The notes: generated by a model not told the origin, from the sequence alone. DNA of 64,000 nt from Costus lasius (GCA_027563935.2 CM050450.1:8477957-8541956), one strand, 5' to 3'; shown: positions 45,632-58,547, counted from the stretch's first letter. Translations and numbers: made by a program.

Positions 45632-48600
45632 ATATTATGACCAGCCTAACGAGAAAACTAACATATTAACTTGGCCAAATATGCCCCAATTTAGAATACT
45701 TAAGTCTAAGTTAATATTTGTATGGTCATTAGGCCTTATATAGTACCATACTACCATAATTTTTCTTTCACTTTCCACGTGGGATTACTGAAGTATCAGT
45801 CTTTTCACTTAGACTTGATGAACTTGTCAAGCCCTAACTGACAAGCTTGTAATCATCTTTGGCCAAGAGCATATGAGGTTCCACGAGCACTTCTTTCACA
45901 CCATGCTTAGGATTAGATTTGCATCAATACAATTTGTTATGATCAAACTAATAAGAAGACCGACTCATTAACTTGATGAGTCAAAAACATAATGTCCCAA
46001 TTGAAAAACGCTTAAATAAAGTTCACAATAGTAAGTTCATTAGGGTTTACATACTAAGATAATCTCTTTCACTTCCTGTATTGGACTAAAGTGATATATT
46101 TCAATCTCTCCTGCATAAGATTTTGCGTTCCATCAAACCTAAAACCTAAATAAAAGCCTAAAAATCATCCCTAGTCGACAATAATTTGTGGTCCCAATCC
46201 ACAATAATACTTAACTAAGAACATTTAAAAATAATCATACCATTGTATGAACATTATTATAATTACTTATATTATGCAAATATGAAGAAAATATAACAAC
46301 CACAATGCCTTTATTAAAATATAACTATAGACATGATAAAATATATGCTAAAACCATCATTCAGTGATTAGTCTTTAGGGTATACTCCAACATATAGGCA
46401 AAACATATTGGTTCACTTGTAGACTAGCATACCTGAATCCATAAGTGTGTTAATACATATGGGTCAATGCTGATAGTTATTTATACCTTAAACCCTAAAC
46501 AAATTACAAATGTGATTAGCAATCAAAATAAGTTAATTCCTACATAGAAACATCCAACAAAGATAAGACAACTAAATTGACCAAGAAATTCTAGTGAGAA
46601 ATTTGACTTGTAATTAATAAATTAATTTTGTTACTTCTTAAAGTTTATTAACATATTTCTTGGTTTTCAGCTTATTATCCAAATCTAGCATATCAATACC
46701 AACATAACTTAAGCACACACGAAGATTTGTTTGGCGCATCATAGAGTATGATACTCTGTAACGAAGCAGAAACTATCATAAAGGCAATTGGAGAAGACCA
46801 TATGTTTTGAGAAGGAGAATGAAATTTGGAGAATCAATTGCAATAGATTTACAATATAAGACACATCTATAAATATGTAACTTTAGTTAGTTACTTAATT
46901 TATTTTTATACAACTCAATATCAATTATTTAATTATTATATTAAAAAAATTTATCTAAGAAAGGTAGAAATTTAGGGTAAGAGCCCTAAACTCACAGAAG
47001 ATTATTGTCTACATCTTATCATAATAAGCATCATCCAATGAATGGGAACATAATTGGCCAATGTTTGCATTGATGACACCAATATTTGAAGCTAACTGAC
47101 ATCCCATCACCTCAAGAAGATGGTGAAGATTGTGTATGTACACTGTAAACTAGTAAGAGTTTAAACTTGTGGCGAATATATATGATAGTTCATTCATTGA
47201 AGATGATAGCGACGTATAAATTAGTGGTCAACATTAGAAAATAAAAATTCCACTATGTATGAGCTCAATGATCCATTAAGCCCTCTCAATATATTGTTAA
47301 ACTAATTGAGAGGGAGAATATAGGTCAAAAATGGATTGTCCATCCTAGTCGAACACATTAGCAACCGTTGAACAACCATTTATTTATGTAAATAAATATC
47401 CATCTAATATTTATTAACATAAATAGAAAAATGAGTAGAATAATTATTAGTTTAATTTTAAAATAAATAAAATTTTGTGAAATAAGTGTAAAGTTTAGTA
47501 AGATTTGTTTATAAACGCTTTTAAAGTATCTTTGTGTATAGTTTGTTGCTAACATGTTATAGTGTTTTATTTAATATTTTAAAATTTATAATTTTTAGTT
47601 AAATAAATGATAATTTATCATGAATTGGCGTAGCTCTCTTATAGTTAATTATTATGAATAAGTAGTATAGTTTAAAGAACATGAAGGAAACTATAGTGTA
47701 GGTTGAGTGTGAAAAATTTTAGTCTTTTGATTTTTAAGATGCCCAATTAAGTGGACAATCTCACTGTTTGATTTGTATACTATTATTATTATTTTGCTAC
47801 GAATCTTCCATTCACCTTCAGTGGTAACAAAATCATCCTCTTTAAAATATTATTGTTGAATTTTATATATTTTATTATATATCCTTGGTTGACTCAATAG
47901 CACTAAGAGTATATTTTATATAATGTTGATTATCAGTATTGGCATAAACAAATCTAGAATACCTTGAAAGTTGACTTAGGCGATATGTATGCTCAACAAA
48001 TTGAGTCCTTGAACCACTTAGGCATGTCAAGGCTTCTCAACAAACTTGGTTGACTAACGCCTCATTGAATCGTGAATCACTACGGAACCTTTCTCAAGTT
48101 CTAGCTTCTCACACATGGGTCTAAGCCACTCGAGTGATAGCCGAGTGATCAAGGCTCTATTGCTCAATCCTCTACTCAACTTACTCAGGATCTTCCCAAG
48201 TGATTGAGTAGTATCCTTTTAGCCTAAGCCATTCAAGCATTTCACAAGATAATTGAGCCTTCAACTCCCAAATGACCAAGCTTCTAATGCCTTCAACTCT
48301 TACGCACTTCCAAAGCAATGGACCCCAAAGTCTTAACTCTACCAACTAAATCTGAAGTACTCATTCAATAAGGTAACAAACCAGGTCCCAATTTTGTGGA
48401 GGTTTATAGAGTAGCGCAAAATATGCAGTAACCACCATCTACCTTGAAGTTGTCCTACTGAAAGGTATTAAGTCGAGTCCAAGTATTACCATCTTGGTTG
48501 ACATTTCTAATCCACGTCAGATGACACTAGAAGAGCCACCATTTACAATAGATTTAGGTCATTAGGACCAGCTAACCTCCCCCACTACAGATGTGTTACC

Positions 48601-49019
48601 CGCTCAACCATTGGCTCTACCTTCCACTCCTAGTTTCCTAGTGCCACACAAAAAAGTTGTTGGAAAGTTCGCAAGTACAATAGCCAATAGCCAAACTAAT
48701 ATTGACATCCCAAGCCATGTAACAAATCCTTTGGAGCTTCTCTATGCCTTGACCTCTCAATCCCAACAATAGAGAAACACTTTTCTTTTTGTCTCTCCAA
48801 TTTTCATGCCTAGACTACCTATGTTGACAATTTGCCATCCTCCAACGTATCCAGGTGGTTTGTAAGCACATACTAATCAAAAGTAAAGGCTCAATCGGTC
48901 AAGCAACCACTCTTGCAATCAATCCAACCATTCAAAAGCAAAATCGTAGAACAATCGCAATCTAAGATGCTAATGCCCCTCGTTTGTGTTGAGATCCCAG
49001 AAGAACTATTCTCCAAAAA
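45632..49019. other. AT-rich gene-poor DNA, probably decayed retrotransposon in its right half
   Basis: No intact frame is visible. From about 47950 base composition shifts to a more balanced, CT-rich pattern that looks like an old coding region riddled with stops, and it leads into the gypsy gag remnant at 49020. Confidence 0.35.
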
Positions 49020-49610
49020 GTTCAAGGCACTAAATCTATAACTTAGGATGAATCTAATGACCCAGCAGATTATATGGACACATTCATTTCCAGGTATATA
49101 TTGTTCTGTTTGAAACCACCAATATTGTCATACTTACCAACTCCTAAAGGCCATCTTATAATCTTTTAACAAATTAGCAAAGGCTATCAATACTCAATTA
49201 GTCAAAAGCTTAGTCATCTAAAAGAACATACAGGCTCTTAGCATCTTACAACATTGAGCTAAAGAAAGATGATCATGTTACCTAATGTGTGTCCCGCTTC
49301 ACTCGAAGAGCTGAATAGGTGGGCACTCATGAGTCGCTTATTATCCGTGCATTCATGAGTGGACTTTACTCAAGTTGGCTATCATGTTCCTTGGCAAAAA
49401 TACCTCAATAGTCTTGCTCGACATACTCAAGAAAGGTGGACATTATATCTCAGCAAAAGACCTCATGAAGGAGAAGAAAGAAATAAGTCCACAACAAAAG
49501 ATCCCAAAAGAAAATTTAGGAAGAGCACATCACTTTGGCTAAAATTAAGATTGCTCCATTTGAGATCATCATCCTACACAATCAAGTAAGTAAGTGCTTC
49601 TAGATTCCCA
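49020..49610 (+). pseudogene. Decayed Ty3/gypsy gag fragment
   Basis: Short peptides in shifting plus-strand frames resemble plant gypsy Gag: ESNDPADYMDTFIS near 49050 recalls the usual (Y)DGxxDPxxHLxxF region, and HYISAKDLMKEKKE near 49440 recalls the conserved KYIxAEExxxxK region, with about the right spacing. Several frameshifts and stops separate them. The match is by eye to a general pattern and is tentative. Confidence 0.4.
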
Positions 49611-51341
49611 CACTATGTGATGCCACATCATCCACCAAATCTATAGGTATAGGCCAACTATAGACGCATGCTATCCTTCTACTCTTCCTACAAATGCCCG
49701 GGGAAACTACTAAAGAGTATCAAGATCTAAAACAACAAATCCAAGGTAGTCCGGAACATTAATGTCTCAAGTGAGCATCATTCCATGAAACATCTATACC
49801 AATATTGAAGTCATTCGATCACATCAAGGATGCAACCCTAGTGGGCCAATTACCATACCCACTTAGTTAAGCACCTATGATAGACCTCCTTTAGCGAGGT
49901 AAGAAGGCAAGTATGGATTTTTTTCATCCAGTTTGTGCTTTCATTCACTACTCATTTTATATTCACTGTATGACAATCTCAATCTAACTTCAATATTAGA
50001 ATATGGACACTGAGAAGTTCTGGGTTCCATCTTTTTTGCAATTTCAAGCGATGATTAAAAAAACAAACAAAACATTGTTGACCATGAATCTATCCTGATT
50101 CTTGATGAAAGGCAACCAAGTTGAGTTTAAGACCATCTTGGTCAACATTTTTATCCACATGTGGCACCGTATTCAACAATCTCCAATATTGTCATTATGA
50201 TTGTTTACCTTTATATTTTGTATTTCCCATTATAAAAATCATATTCATTATTAAACATCATCATTAATTCTATAAAATACAAAAGTTGTGACAAAATAGT
50301 TAAATGTGTTTTTAAGATTAGTAGAAAATAAAAAACTTAAATCAATGAAATAGGATAAACTGATTCTAATGATTGCAGTAGTTGAAAATTTCACATAAAT
50401 AATAATTAGACATTGCTTTTGGTCTCTAATCTAGCTTAGTTTTCTGGCCACTTATTAGTAAAACTGATCTCAACATAAATTAAGAAAAAATAACTTGTGT
50501 GTTTCAAAGATAATTTAAGATATTTTAAGAAAAGTATGAGAGATTTAAGTGAAATTACAAGGGAATAATTGTGCAGAGGAAGAATGGATTGGAAGGGAAT
50601 TTATTATTGGAGTTATTTTTACCAATCAACTTCTATTTTTTAGATGTTAATAGAGTTAAAATGATAAATATATCCTTAAAAGACAAGAATCCCTATGACT
50701 GAAATATGTTTATAACTATTTATAGGGGCAAAATGATAATAGATTAATAATTTAGTTTCTACTCTCATTGATTATGGCCCGTTTAACCCTCTACTTATGG
50801 CTTTTGCAGCCAGCAGAAATTAAAAAGTTGAGGCATTTGACTCTTCAGCTTCTCTGTTCCAACCCACAAATTAACACTGTAGCTGAGAAACAGGAGTGAA
50901 GCTGCTTCTCTAGCCCTACTTTTCTACCTCGATTCTTATAATTTTAAGCTTAATGACAAATAAAATGTATGTTTCTCTCAATTAAATTCTTATAATTTTT
51001 TTCTATAATGAACAATGATCATAATTTCATATTTTTAATAATTTAAAATATATTTTTATTATTAAAATCTTATTTGTGAATATTAAAATTAACTTATTAG
51101 CTTTATGAAATTAGCTTTTTAATAAATATTTTAATTATAGTTAACTATAAATTTAGTCATAGAATTTTTATCATAGTAATTTTTTTAATAGAAAATTATT
51201 TATTATAAATAGAATATCTAATCATAAGTTGTGCATCCAAACACTCTCAAACTCCTTCGGCCTCCTTCAGCCAACATCTTCTCAACCAGCACTTCTCCGG
51301 CCAGTAGAAGCTAGAAACAGAAGCTGGGCCAAACGGGGCCT
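49611..51341. other. AT-rich gene-poor DNA
   Basis: Nothing gene-like is visible on either strand. It may include further decayed flank of the gypsy remnant up to about 49900. Confidence 0.35.
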
Positions 51342-51349
51342 ATGTTGAA

Positions 51350-51732
51350 CAAGGTTATCCAATTAGTTCAACCCGAAATAAACCTACCCGAATTAGGTCA
51401 ACCTCATATTTTTTTTAAAAAAAACTGAATTTGACCTGACCTTTTCAAATCCAAACTAAAAATTTCAGGTTCGATTTTGGTTAAACTAAATTTAATATTT
51501 TATATAATCATTTTATTATTTTCAAAATAAAGTAATAGTTATAATATAAATAATTATACAAAATTTTTTAAAAAAATAATTAAAATTTTAGTTTATTTGA
51601 TTCAACCTACAATTTTAGTGTTGAACCGAAGAACAAATCAAAAATTTTCAAAATTTTCAAAATGAACCAAACCAATAATTTTAGTTTGGTTTGGGTCAAT
51701 TTTTCTTGTTAACCTTAAAATTGAATAGCCCT
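51350..51732. mobile_element. Probable hAT-type MITE (383 bp)
   Basis: The left end CAAGGTTATCCAATT and the right end AATTGAATAGCCCT are imperfect inverted repeats (about 11 of 14 matching). Both sides carry an 8-bp repeat with one mismatch: ATGTTGAA at 51342-51349 and ATGTTAAA at 51733-51740. The interior is AT-rich and non-coding. It is older or more diverged than the MITEs at 36185 and 55753. Confidence 0.6.
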
Positions 51733-51740
51733 ATGTTAAA

Positions 51741-53532
51741 CCTAGCAAAGTCTAGTCATACTACAAGCCATGTCAAGCCTAACCTACATGCCTTAAAAAG
51801 AGTAATTCATTTGTATCACGTGCAGGTTATGGGTCAATCGTGGCTCATTGATTGTTGAATGGATATTGTTAAGCTTGGCCTAAAATATGAGAGGCCTTTA
51901 TGGGTGGCAAGCCATTTTAGCAACCTTTAGTAATGGGTAGACCATTACAAGAGGTATAATTTACAAAAAATAATAAAAAAAATTACCCCTAGTAAAGGCT
52001 CATTGAATGGGATATTAACCAAGCTACAAGAGGATATTGGCGTTTCTAAAACATTGAAACATCCCTCTATTCCCCTAGGTGACCAAATCAAAAGATAGGG
52101 TTCACGCCTTGCTTGTGCATTGTTGTACAGAAGAGGGATTAGGGCTAATCTCATACAAAATAATGGTGTCATATCCCTTTGTTCACCACCACCAAATAGA
52201 GAGGAAAGGGGTGTCATAATCTCTCTATAAGTCTAATCCTTATGCTTTTTGCTGGTGGTTATAAGAAGGTAGGTTGTTGGGATCAATAGCCATTAGTTTG
52301 ATTGAAGGAATAGGTAAATGCAACATTTTAAAACCATTATTTTGTACACATGCTTGAATCGAGTTTTTAAACCTTGGGTAAATACAACATTGGGCCTTCA
52401 TCATCTCCATAGTGCCTTCATCAAAGAATTAACCTCATTAATCAAAAACAGAAAGGGGAAGAAGGAGAGGGCATTGGGTAAGATCCAGCGTTCCTCAATG
52501 CAGATGAAGGTTTCTCTAGCGAAATGATTGTCAATAATGTTGCAATACAGACAAAAACAAAATGATGGGCAGAATTACTACCTAATTCTATTTTCTACCA
52601 CTAGAAAATAAGGGAAGAGAAAAAAATACCTTCCGAATCATAATACTCATTGCTAATTTGCCATGGAGTTCATTGCGGACTGCAACATCATTGGAGATGC
52701 TTCACATTGAACATCTTGCCATTGGACACAAGGATCGTGTAGCCATATCAAGGAGTGCAACCCAATCTGGATTGAAATAAGAAAGAAAAATAAAAATGAA
52801 AAAATTTAAGAGAGCGCGGGGGAGCATATGTATACAAAAACAAATAATTAAATTGTCACAACTCATTCATAAGGTCTAAAGGCTCGAAATCTTTTAAGTA
52901 TTTAGTACCTCAATCGCATCCATAGAAACATTCTTATAGGCTTAAAATTTAAGTTCAACACATGATAAATCTCTGAACTATTTATCGCTGTAACTACATC
53001 AACTTTAAGTATCATGATTAAATTTAAATTCCAAGCTCAAGATATGTTCAATCTATTTAAATCTTCCATTTTGATACTTACGTATACTAAGTCCAACACG
53101 TATCCAAATCCATGGAGGTCATTTAAAAACTTTGAATTTTAAAATTCATGACCCACTAGACATTCTTAAGCAATTCAACACTTCTACTATATAAACTCAA
53201 TTGTGGTCCATTATTTAAATATTTACTATATTTTTTCATGTTCTCCAACAATTTAATAGATCAATCAACCATTTAAGCTATCTATCTATCTTTCGTAGCA
53301 ATTCTTCTAATTTACTATATATACACTTTGACTACATGTCAACCAAACATAGATTGACTAACCAACTAGTTCGGTCCAACGAGGCATAGACATTACTTAC
53401 CTTCAACCATCGACTACCACATGCTGATAGGGCTGACCAAACATCAGGTTGACCTAAAAAATCGAACCAGACCAACCCTAACAAGTTGGTTCGGTCTAGG
53501 TTTAAATCTAATTGGCCGATTCAAATTGGGCT
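51741..53532. other. AT-rich intergenic DNA
   Basis: No recognisable gene. Short frames at 51945-52217 (minus) and 52318-52527 (plus) have no family features. Confidence 0.35.
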
Positions 53533-53537
53533 ACTAA

Positions 53538-54778
53538 TGTTACGCCCCGGTCGGATCGGCCTGAAAACAGCGCTTATCCGCTTCCTAGAGCCGTCCGGCG
53601 GAATACCAGAACGTAACTCTCCCTAGGGTTTCCGACCCGAAATTAGAAACCCTAATCTCCCCGGATAATTTTTATCCCCAAATTACAAGGTCGCTCAAAT
53701 CCCAACCCTAATTTATGAAATCGAACCTCAAATCAAATACCTTCTCCCTGGTCAAAATTAACGTTGACCACCAAATTATGCCGCTCGCCGAATTTGCCTT
53801 CGCTTACGTCAGCCGCTTAATTGCTGACGTCACTCGATTTCGTTCGCCGCCTCGGTTTTGAAATCGCCCCGCCTTACGTCAGCGTTGCCTCGCTGACGTC
53901 AGCCAAATCAATTCGAAAATCGAATTGATTTCGTTCCGTTGTTGACCGTTGACCAGAATCTCGAAACGAACGCCGAGCGTTCGTCTTCGTCTCCTTTGTT
54001 CGTCCGAAGCCGAGCGCCGCCTGCGCTCGCTCGTCCGCCCGTACGTCGCCGGAGAAGCATCTGGGAGGGTACCGCCTGTACCTCACCTCCACTCCTCGCC
54101 GTCGACAGTCGCCTACTGCCGGAGAATCCTAGCAGCCGCCTGCTGCTGGGAGTTGTCGCCGGAAACGTCGAAACAGAGGAAACCAGAGGAAGAGGAGAAC
54201 GGCGAAGAAACTTTATTTCCAACCCAACGAAAGTTACCGAACCCTTCACAGATGCCGACGAACCCTGTCGTCGGTGCCCCTCTCCCTCCCTCGCCGGTCG
54301 GAGCCGGTTACAGACGCTAAGTTCCTCTCGCCGGTGCTTCCCTAAGCGCCGGAATCTCGCCCTCTCAAGCTCAGTGGTCGAAGATGCGGATGATCATCTC
54401 CCGATTCTGCTCCTGTCTGCGGCTTTTATCGAGCAAGCCGCCTCCTCCACGCCTCCGCGCGACCCGTTCGCGTCCGCGTCCCCGCCCGAGCCCTAAAATC
54501 GGGCCACACCGCTACGCTCCCAGCTCCCGCGTCTGTCGCCGCCTTTCCCGCCGAGGTTTACCTCTTCCTCGCGTCCAGATCTGCTGCAGACGCCGTCGCC
54601 AACCGAAGCTTCGTTCGCGTCCGCGTCCGACGCTCGCGGAGACGTCGTCGCCCGTGCCGCGTCTGGCGCACGCGACGAACTCGCGTTTGCGGTGCTTTGC
54701 GTGCGATTTCTGTTTGATTGAGCGTGGGTTGGGCTTGGCTTTGGGCTTGGGCCGAACCAATTAGACCGGGCCCCGACA
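53538..54778 (-). mobile_element. Solo LTR, same broad family as the 9.1-kb element
   Basis: A 1,241-bp GC-rich block flanked by a perfect 5-bp duplication ACTAA (53533-53537 and 54779-54783). Read on the minus strand it begins TGTCGGGGCCCGG and ends CCGACCGGGGCGTAACA. It shares long similar stretches with the LTRs at 9120 and 12026, most clearly the terminal ~150 bp (GTCCGGCGG, AACGGATAAGCG-like and ACCCTAG motifs) and the GCCCAAGCCC start. No internal region or second LTR is present, so it is the product of LTR-LTR recombination. Two TGACGTCA octamers are retained. Open frames inside it are compositional. Confidence 0.9.
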
Positions 54779-54908
54779 ACTAAGACCTAATATAATTGCG
54801 GTTCGGGTTCAGTTTTTTTTTGTAAAAAAAAAATAATTATAATAAAACCGAACAGAATCAAAGAATTGGAAGTCGAAGAATCGCTGCCCTTATCGGCATG
54901 GCCAGTCG

Positions 54909-55275
54909 GTCACGCCTTACCGTCTTAGGGTTTAGATTTCACCGGCATGGCCCTGTAGCCTTTGAAGCTTGAACCGCTGCCGCAATGCCTACGACTACAA
55001 GGCGGCGATGGTGGCCGATGAGGCGGCGAACTTGAAAGTCGAAAGTTGAAGCATCTTCAGTTCAGGATTTACCATGAACTTGCCTTAGGGCCACGCCTTA
55101 CCGCCTTAGGGTTTAGATTTCAGCGGCATGGCCCTGCAGCCTTTGAAGGTTGAAGCGGTGCACGAAATGCCGACGGCTACAAGGCGGCGATGATGGTCGA
55201 TGAGGCGATGAACATGAAAGTCGAAATTCGAAGCATCTCCAGTCCAGGATTTTCCGTGCACATCTGAGGAAGCCG
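54909..55275. repeat. Tandem duplication of a ~180-bp unit
   Basis: Landmarks CACGCCTTACCG, TTAGGGTTTAGATTTC, GGCATGGCCCTG, CTACAAGGCGGCGATG and AAGTCGAA occur in the same order in both copies (about 54909-55087 and 55088-55275). The copies differ at about one base in ten. Stops interrupt all frames. Confidence 0.85.
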
Positions 55276-55303
55276 ATTCCCATTTTGCGATACCTACATC
55301 TGA

Positions 55304-55513
55304 ATGCTGATCGCCCTCCTCCTCTCAATTCACCATCTGCCCTTCGCCTCTTCCACTCCTCGGCGCCCCCGCAGTGGCATGAGATTCTCCTCCCATTCCC
55401 ACACTCTGAATCAATCAGTCAAGGCCTCGAGGAGACGCCGGCTGTGCGTCTGTGACACTTCCGGGCACCCAGATTCACTGGTCTATGCTTCCAGAAGCTT
55501 CCGAGGTAGCCGG
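55304..55513 (+). CDS. Possible orphan first exon with transit-peptide-like sequence
   Basis: An ATG-initiated frame of 69-70 codons runs into a good splice donor (CCG|GTAAGT at about 55512). The peptide starts hydrophobic and becomes Ser/Arg-rich with few acidic residues (STPRRPRSGMRFSS and SVKASRRRRLCVCD), resembling a plastid or mitochondrial transit peptide. No continuing exon is recognisable downstream, where a MITE follows within 250 bp. It may be a gene fragment; I do not recognise the protein. Confidence 0.25.
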
Positions 55514-55752
55514 TAAGTTTTCTATTTTGTTTTTACCAGTTACTAGTTATATACATCTACATTGTATTTGTCGGGTTAAAGTTATTTGAATTTAATATAT
55601 TTATTTAGTAAATTTCATTGTAAATGTATTATATGAGCTTGCCCGGCCCACATTAATACGAATAATGGTAGTCATTTGGCCGGGCCATGCACCAGTAGAT
55701 ATCCATAGATAAAGCATACCTCGTTGACCGGTCAATAGGTCATGAGCGGATG

Positions 55753-56605
55753 TAGGGATGTCAACGGATCGGGTACCCGTGCTTTTCGCTACTACCCGAA
55801 CCCGACCCGACCATAAGTTACTACTACCCGAACCCGACCCGAACCCCGGGTCGGGTATCATTTTCTACAACCCAGCCCCGACCCGATGTATAAACGGGTA
55901 CCCATGGGTACCTGAATACCTACGGCGGCGAGCAGATGGCAACTGGTGGCGAGCTGCTGGAGGTGGCAAGTTGCTGGAGGCGGCGGCGGCGAGCTGCTGG
56001 AGGCTTTGGCGACGTCGACTGGAGGCGGCGAGATCCAAGTGACAACGGCGAGTGGCTGGAAGCGGCAAAATCCGAGCAACGGCAGCGAGGGCTGGAGGCG
56101 GCGAGATCCGAGCGACGGTGGCAAGCGGTTGGAGCCTGACCCAGCCTAGAGGCGGCGACAGCAAGATGCTGAAGGCTTAGCGACGTCGACTGGAGGCGGC
56201 GTGATCCAAGTGACAATGGCGAGAGGTTGGAGGCGGCAAGATCCGAGCGACGGCGGTGAGCGGCGAGATCCGAGCGACAATGGAGAGCGGCTGGAGCCTG
56301 ACCCAGCCTAGAGGCGGTCGAAGGCTTGAATGGACAAAGGTTGGCTAGATTATAAGAATTTAGGGTTTTTTGTAAGAATATAAGATTATTTATATGAGTA
56401 AGTTTTAATTATTTATTTTAAATTAAATTAATATGTAATTGGGTTCGGGTTTCAAGTACCCGAAGGTATAAACCCGAACCCGACACGGGTTATATGTATT
56501 AAACCCAAACCCGCCCCATCTACATAAACGGGTACCTAAACCCGACTTAAACGAGTGGGGGTCGGGTCGGGTACCCAAACCCAACGGGTATAATTGACAT
56601 CCCTA
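55753..56605. mobile_element. hAT-type MITE (853 bp) with internal GC-rich repeats
   Basis: Perfect 12-bp terminal inverted repeats (TAGGGATGTCAA at the left, TTGACATCCCTA at the right), flanked by a perfect 8-bp duplication AGCGGATG (55745-55752 and 56606-56613). Subterminal regions carry many ACCCGAACCC/GGGTCGGGTA motifs. The middle (55921-56340) is a GC-rich degenerate repeat built from GGAGGCGGCGAGATCCGAGC-like units. No transposase is encoded. Terminal sequences closely resemble the MITE at 36185 and the remnant at 13337. Confidence 0.9.
55921..56340. repeat. Degenerate GC-rich repeat inside the 55753 MITE
   Basis: Repeated modules such as GGAGGCGGCGAGATCCGAGC, GCGACGTCGACTGGAGGCGG and CTGGAGCCTGACCCAGCCTA each occur two to four times, giving a patchwork of about 420 bp. 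This region generates several short shadow frames. Confidence 0.85.
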
Positions 56606-56613
56606 AGCGGATG

Positions 56614-57180
56614 TAGACCTATATAAGGGTCTAGCTCGACGGGTTAAGCATGGCATGATTTGTGTTGAACCAGGCACAACATGCGGACTATAACGGCATA
56701 GCATAACACTATTTTTTTTTTCTATTTTCCTTATTTTCTTATTTTTGTGTTGTTTTCTCTTTTTTTTTTCTCGAATTTTCTCCTTTTTATTTTTCTTTTT
56801 TTTCAAAATTTCCCAAAAACATTTATTTTATTTGTTGAGTTTTCCTAATTTTTTCTTTTGTTTTTTCCAAGTTGGCACATCTCGTATAAAGCTTATATTT
56901 GAAATATTAATTTTGAAATAGATAACAAAAAGAATTAAAACTTTCACCTTATAAATTACAATATCTATCTACCATAACGGCAAGTATATTTGTCGTACTA
57001 CTAATACTTAAAAAAAAATTGCTAAGCATATGGCTGAAGATTTTGCGAATCTCAAAAAAATAGTTAACCCCTTTAATGCTTCATTACTGTCGCTAGTTCT
57101 TTATAAAGGATATTTGTTTATATTAGATATTTATTTATAATAGATATTTATTTGTAATGAATATTTATTTATAATATATT
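56614..57180. other. AT-rich DNA with T-rich runs
   Basis: T-rich low-complexity sequence at 56700-56880; no gene is visible. Confidence 0.4.
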
Positions 57181-57480
57181 TAAAAAAATTATGAATACAG
57201 TTTGTATAATCATGAATATTAAAAAAATCATGAATATAGTTTGTACGATCGTGGATATAGCCTGCATGATCGTGGATATAGCTTGCATGATCATAGATAT
57301 AGCTTGCATGATCGTAGATATTAAAAAAAAGATCATGGATAAAACTTGCATGATCGTGGATATTAAAAAAAGATTATGGATACAGTTTGTATGATCGTGA
57401 ATATTAAAAAAAAATCATAGATATAACTTGCATGATCATTGACATGGATAAAACTTATATGATCGTGAATATTTAAAAAA
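57181..57480. repeat. Minisatellite of ~20-40 bp units
   Basis: Repeated modules of the form TGCATGATCGTGGATATAGCT alternate with TTAAAAAAAATCATGGATA. About ten copies are recognisable, with variation in the spacer. Open frames across it are simple translations of the repeat. Confidence 0.88.
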
Positions 57481-58547
57481 TTATAGGAGCATTAATGGGG
57501 CGGACTATTTTTTGAGATTCACAGAAATCTGAGTGCTTCAAGATTCGGTACTCAAATCCTAGGAGGCGCTACAAAAAAAAATCCCTGATAGCCCCTTGCC
57601 TACGAAATTTTTCCTACTGTATCATATGATATTTCATTATATGAATTCAAAATTCTATTGAAGAATTTTTATAATTTTGACTAATAACTAAGAGGTTGAA
57701 TTGTTTAGAAAGTTATTTAGAAGTAACTACATGTTCAAGTTACGATCATAGTAGTTGATAATGTATATTTGAGACATGTTTTATTCTTAGGAAAGGATTT
57801 TTTTTGCACGTGTTGCACATGTTATGAATTAGTATCTCTGTAAAGTTTATGTTAAATAATCTCTAAAAAAAATTAGAAACGTTTAACTCATGTATTGCAT
57901 AAGAAAATAATTAAAAATAAAGCCCAATTGCTTTTATATTATGTTAGATATAGCACAAAATACAAGGTAATTTTTGAAAAAAAAAAATCTATAATTAAAA
58001 GTGATTATTATATATATTTTTTGACAACTTTTTTCTATGAGAGATATTTATATAATATTATTAAGTTTTATATATTATATTATTTTTTCTCATAATTTTT
58101 GAGATTAAACTATAGTATCACATTTGAATTTTGCATCTACTACTAATAAATTCTTCTAATTTTAGGTCTTGTTTATATTGATAAATTCATTCCAAAAAAA
58201 TATAAATTTACTATATGATGTTTTGTTGCTAAAAATGATTCGGCATCCCTAATTACAAGTAGATTTTTAATTTTATATAAAACATCCTATACAATATTTA
58301 CTTTTTTTTAATGATAACCCTCAATTTTGGCTACAAAATATCGAAAAAATTTCTTAGGCAGGGTTATGTTTGAGTCATTTATCTTTCTAAAATTACGAAT
58401 CTTAAAGAAAGGCTCATATCTATGTTACTTTAAGACCTTTCTTTAAGATTCGGACATTCTAGAAGATGAACAATGATCCTTTACTGTTCCTATGCGAGGT
58501 CTCGTATAGAAATTTTTCTCCATTTTCTTCCTATGCTTTTGTAGAGA
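57481..58547. other. AT-rich 3' flank of GNL2
   Basis: No coding sequence is visible. The bases next to 58548 are the presumed 3' UTR of the minus-strand ARF-GEF gene. Confidence 0.4.

Noticed and set aside
57169..57394. ORFs made of repeated MQAIS/DIACMIV peptides
   Set aside because: Direct translation of the minisatellite, open on both strands.
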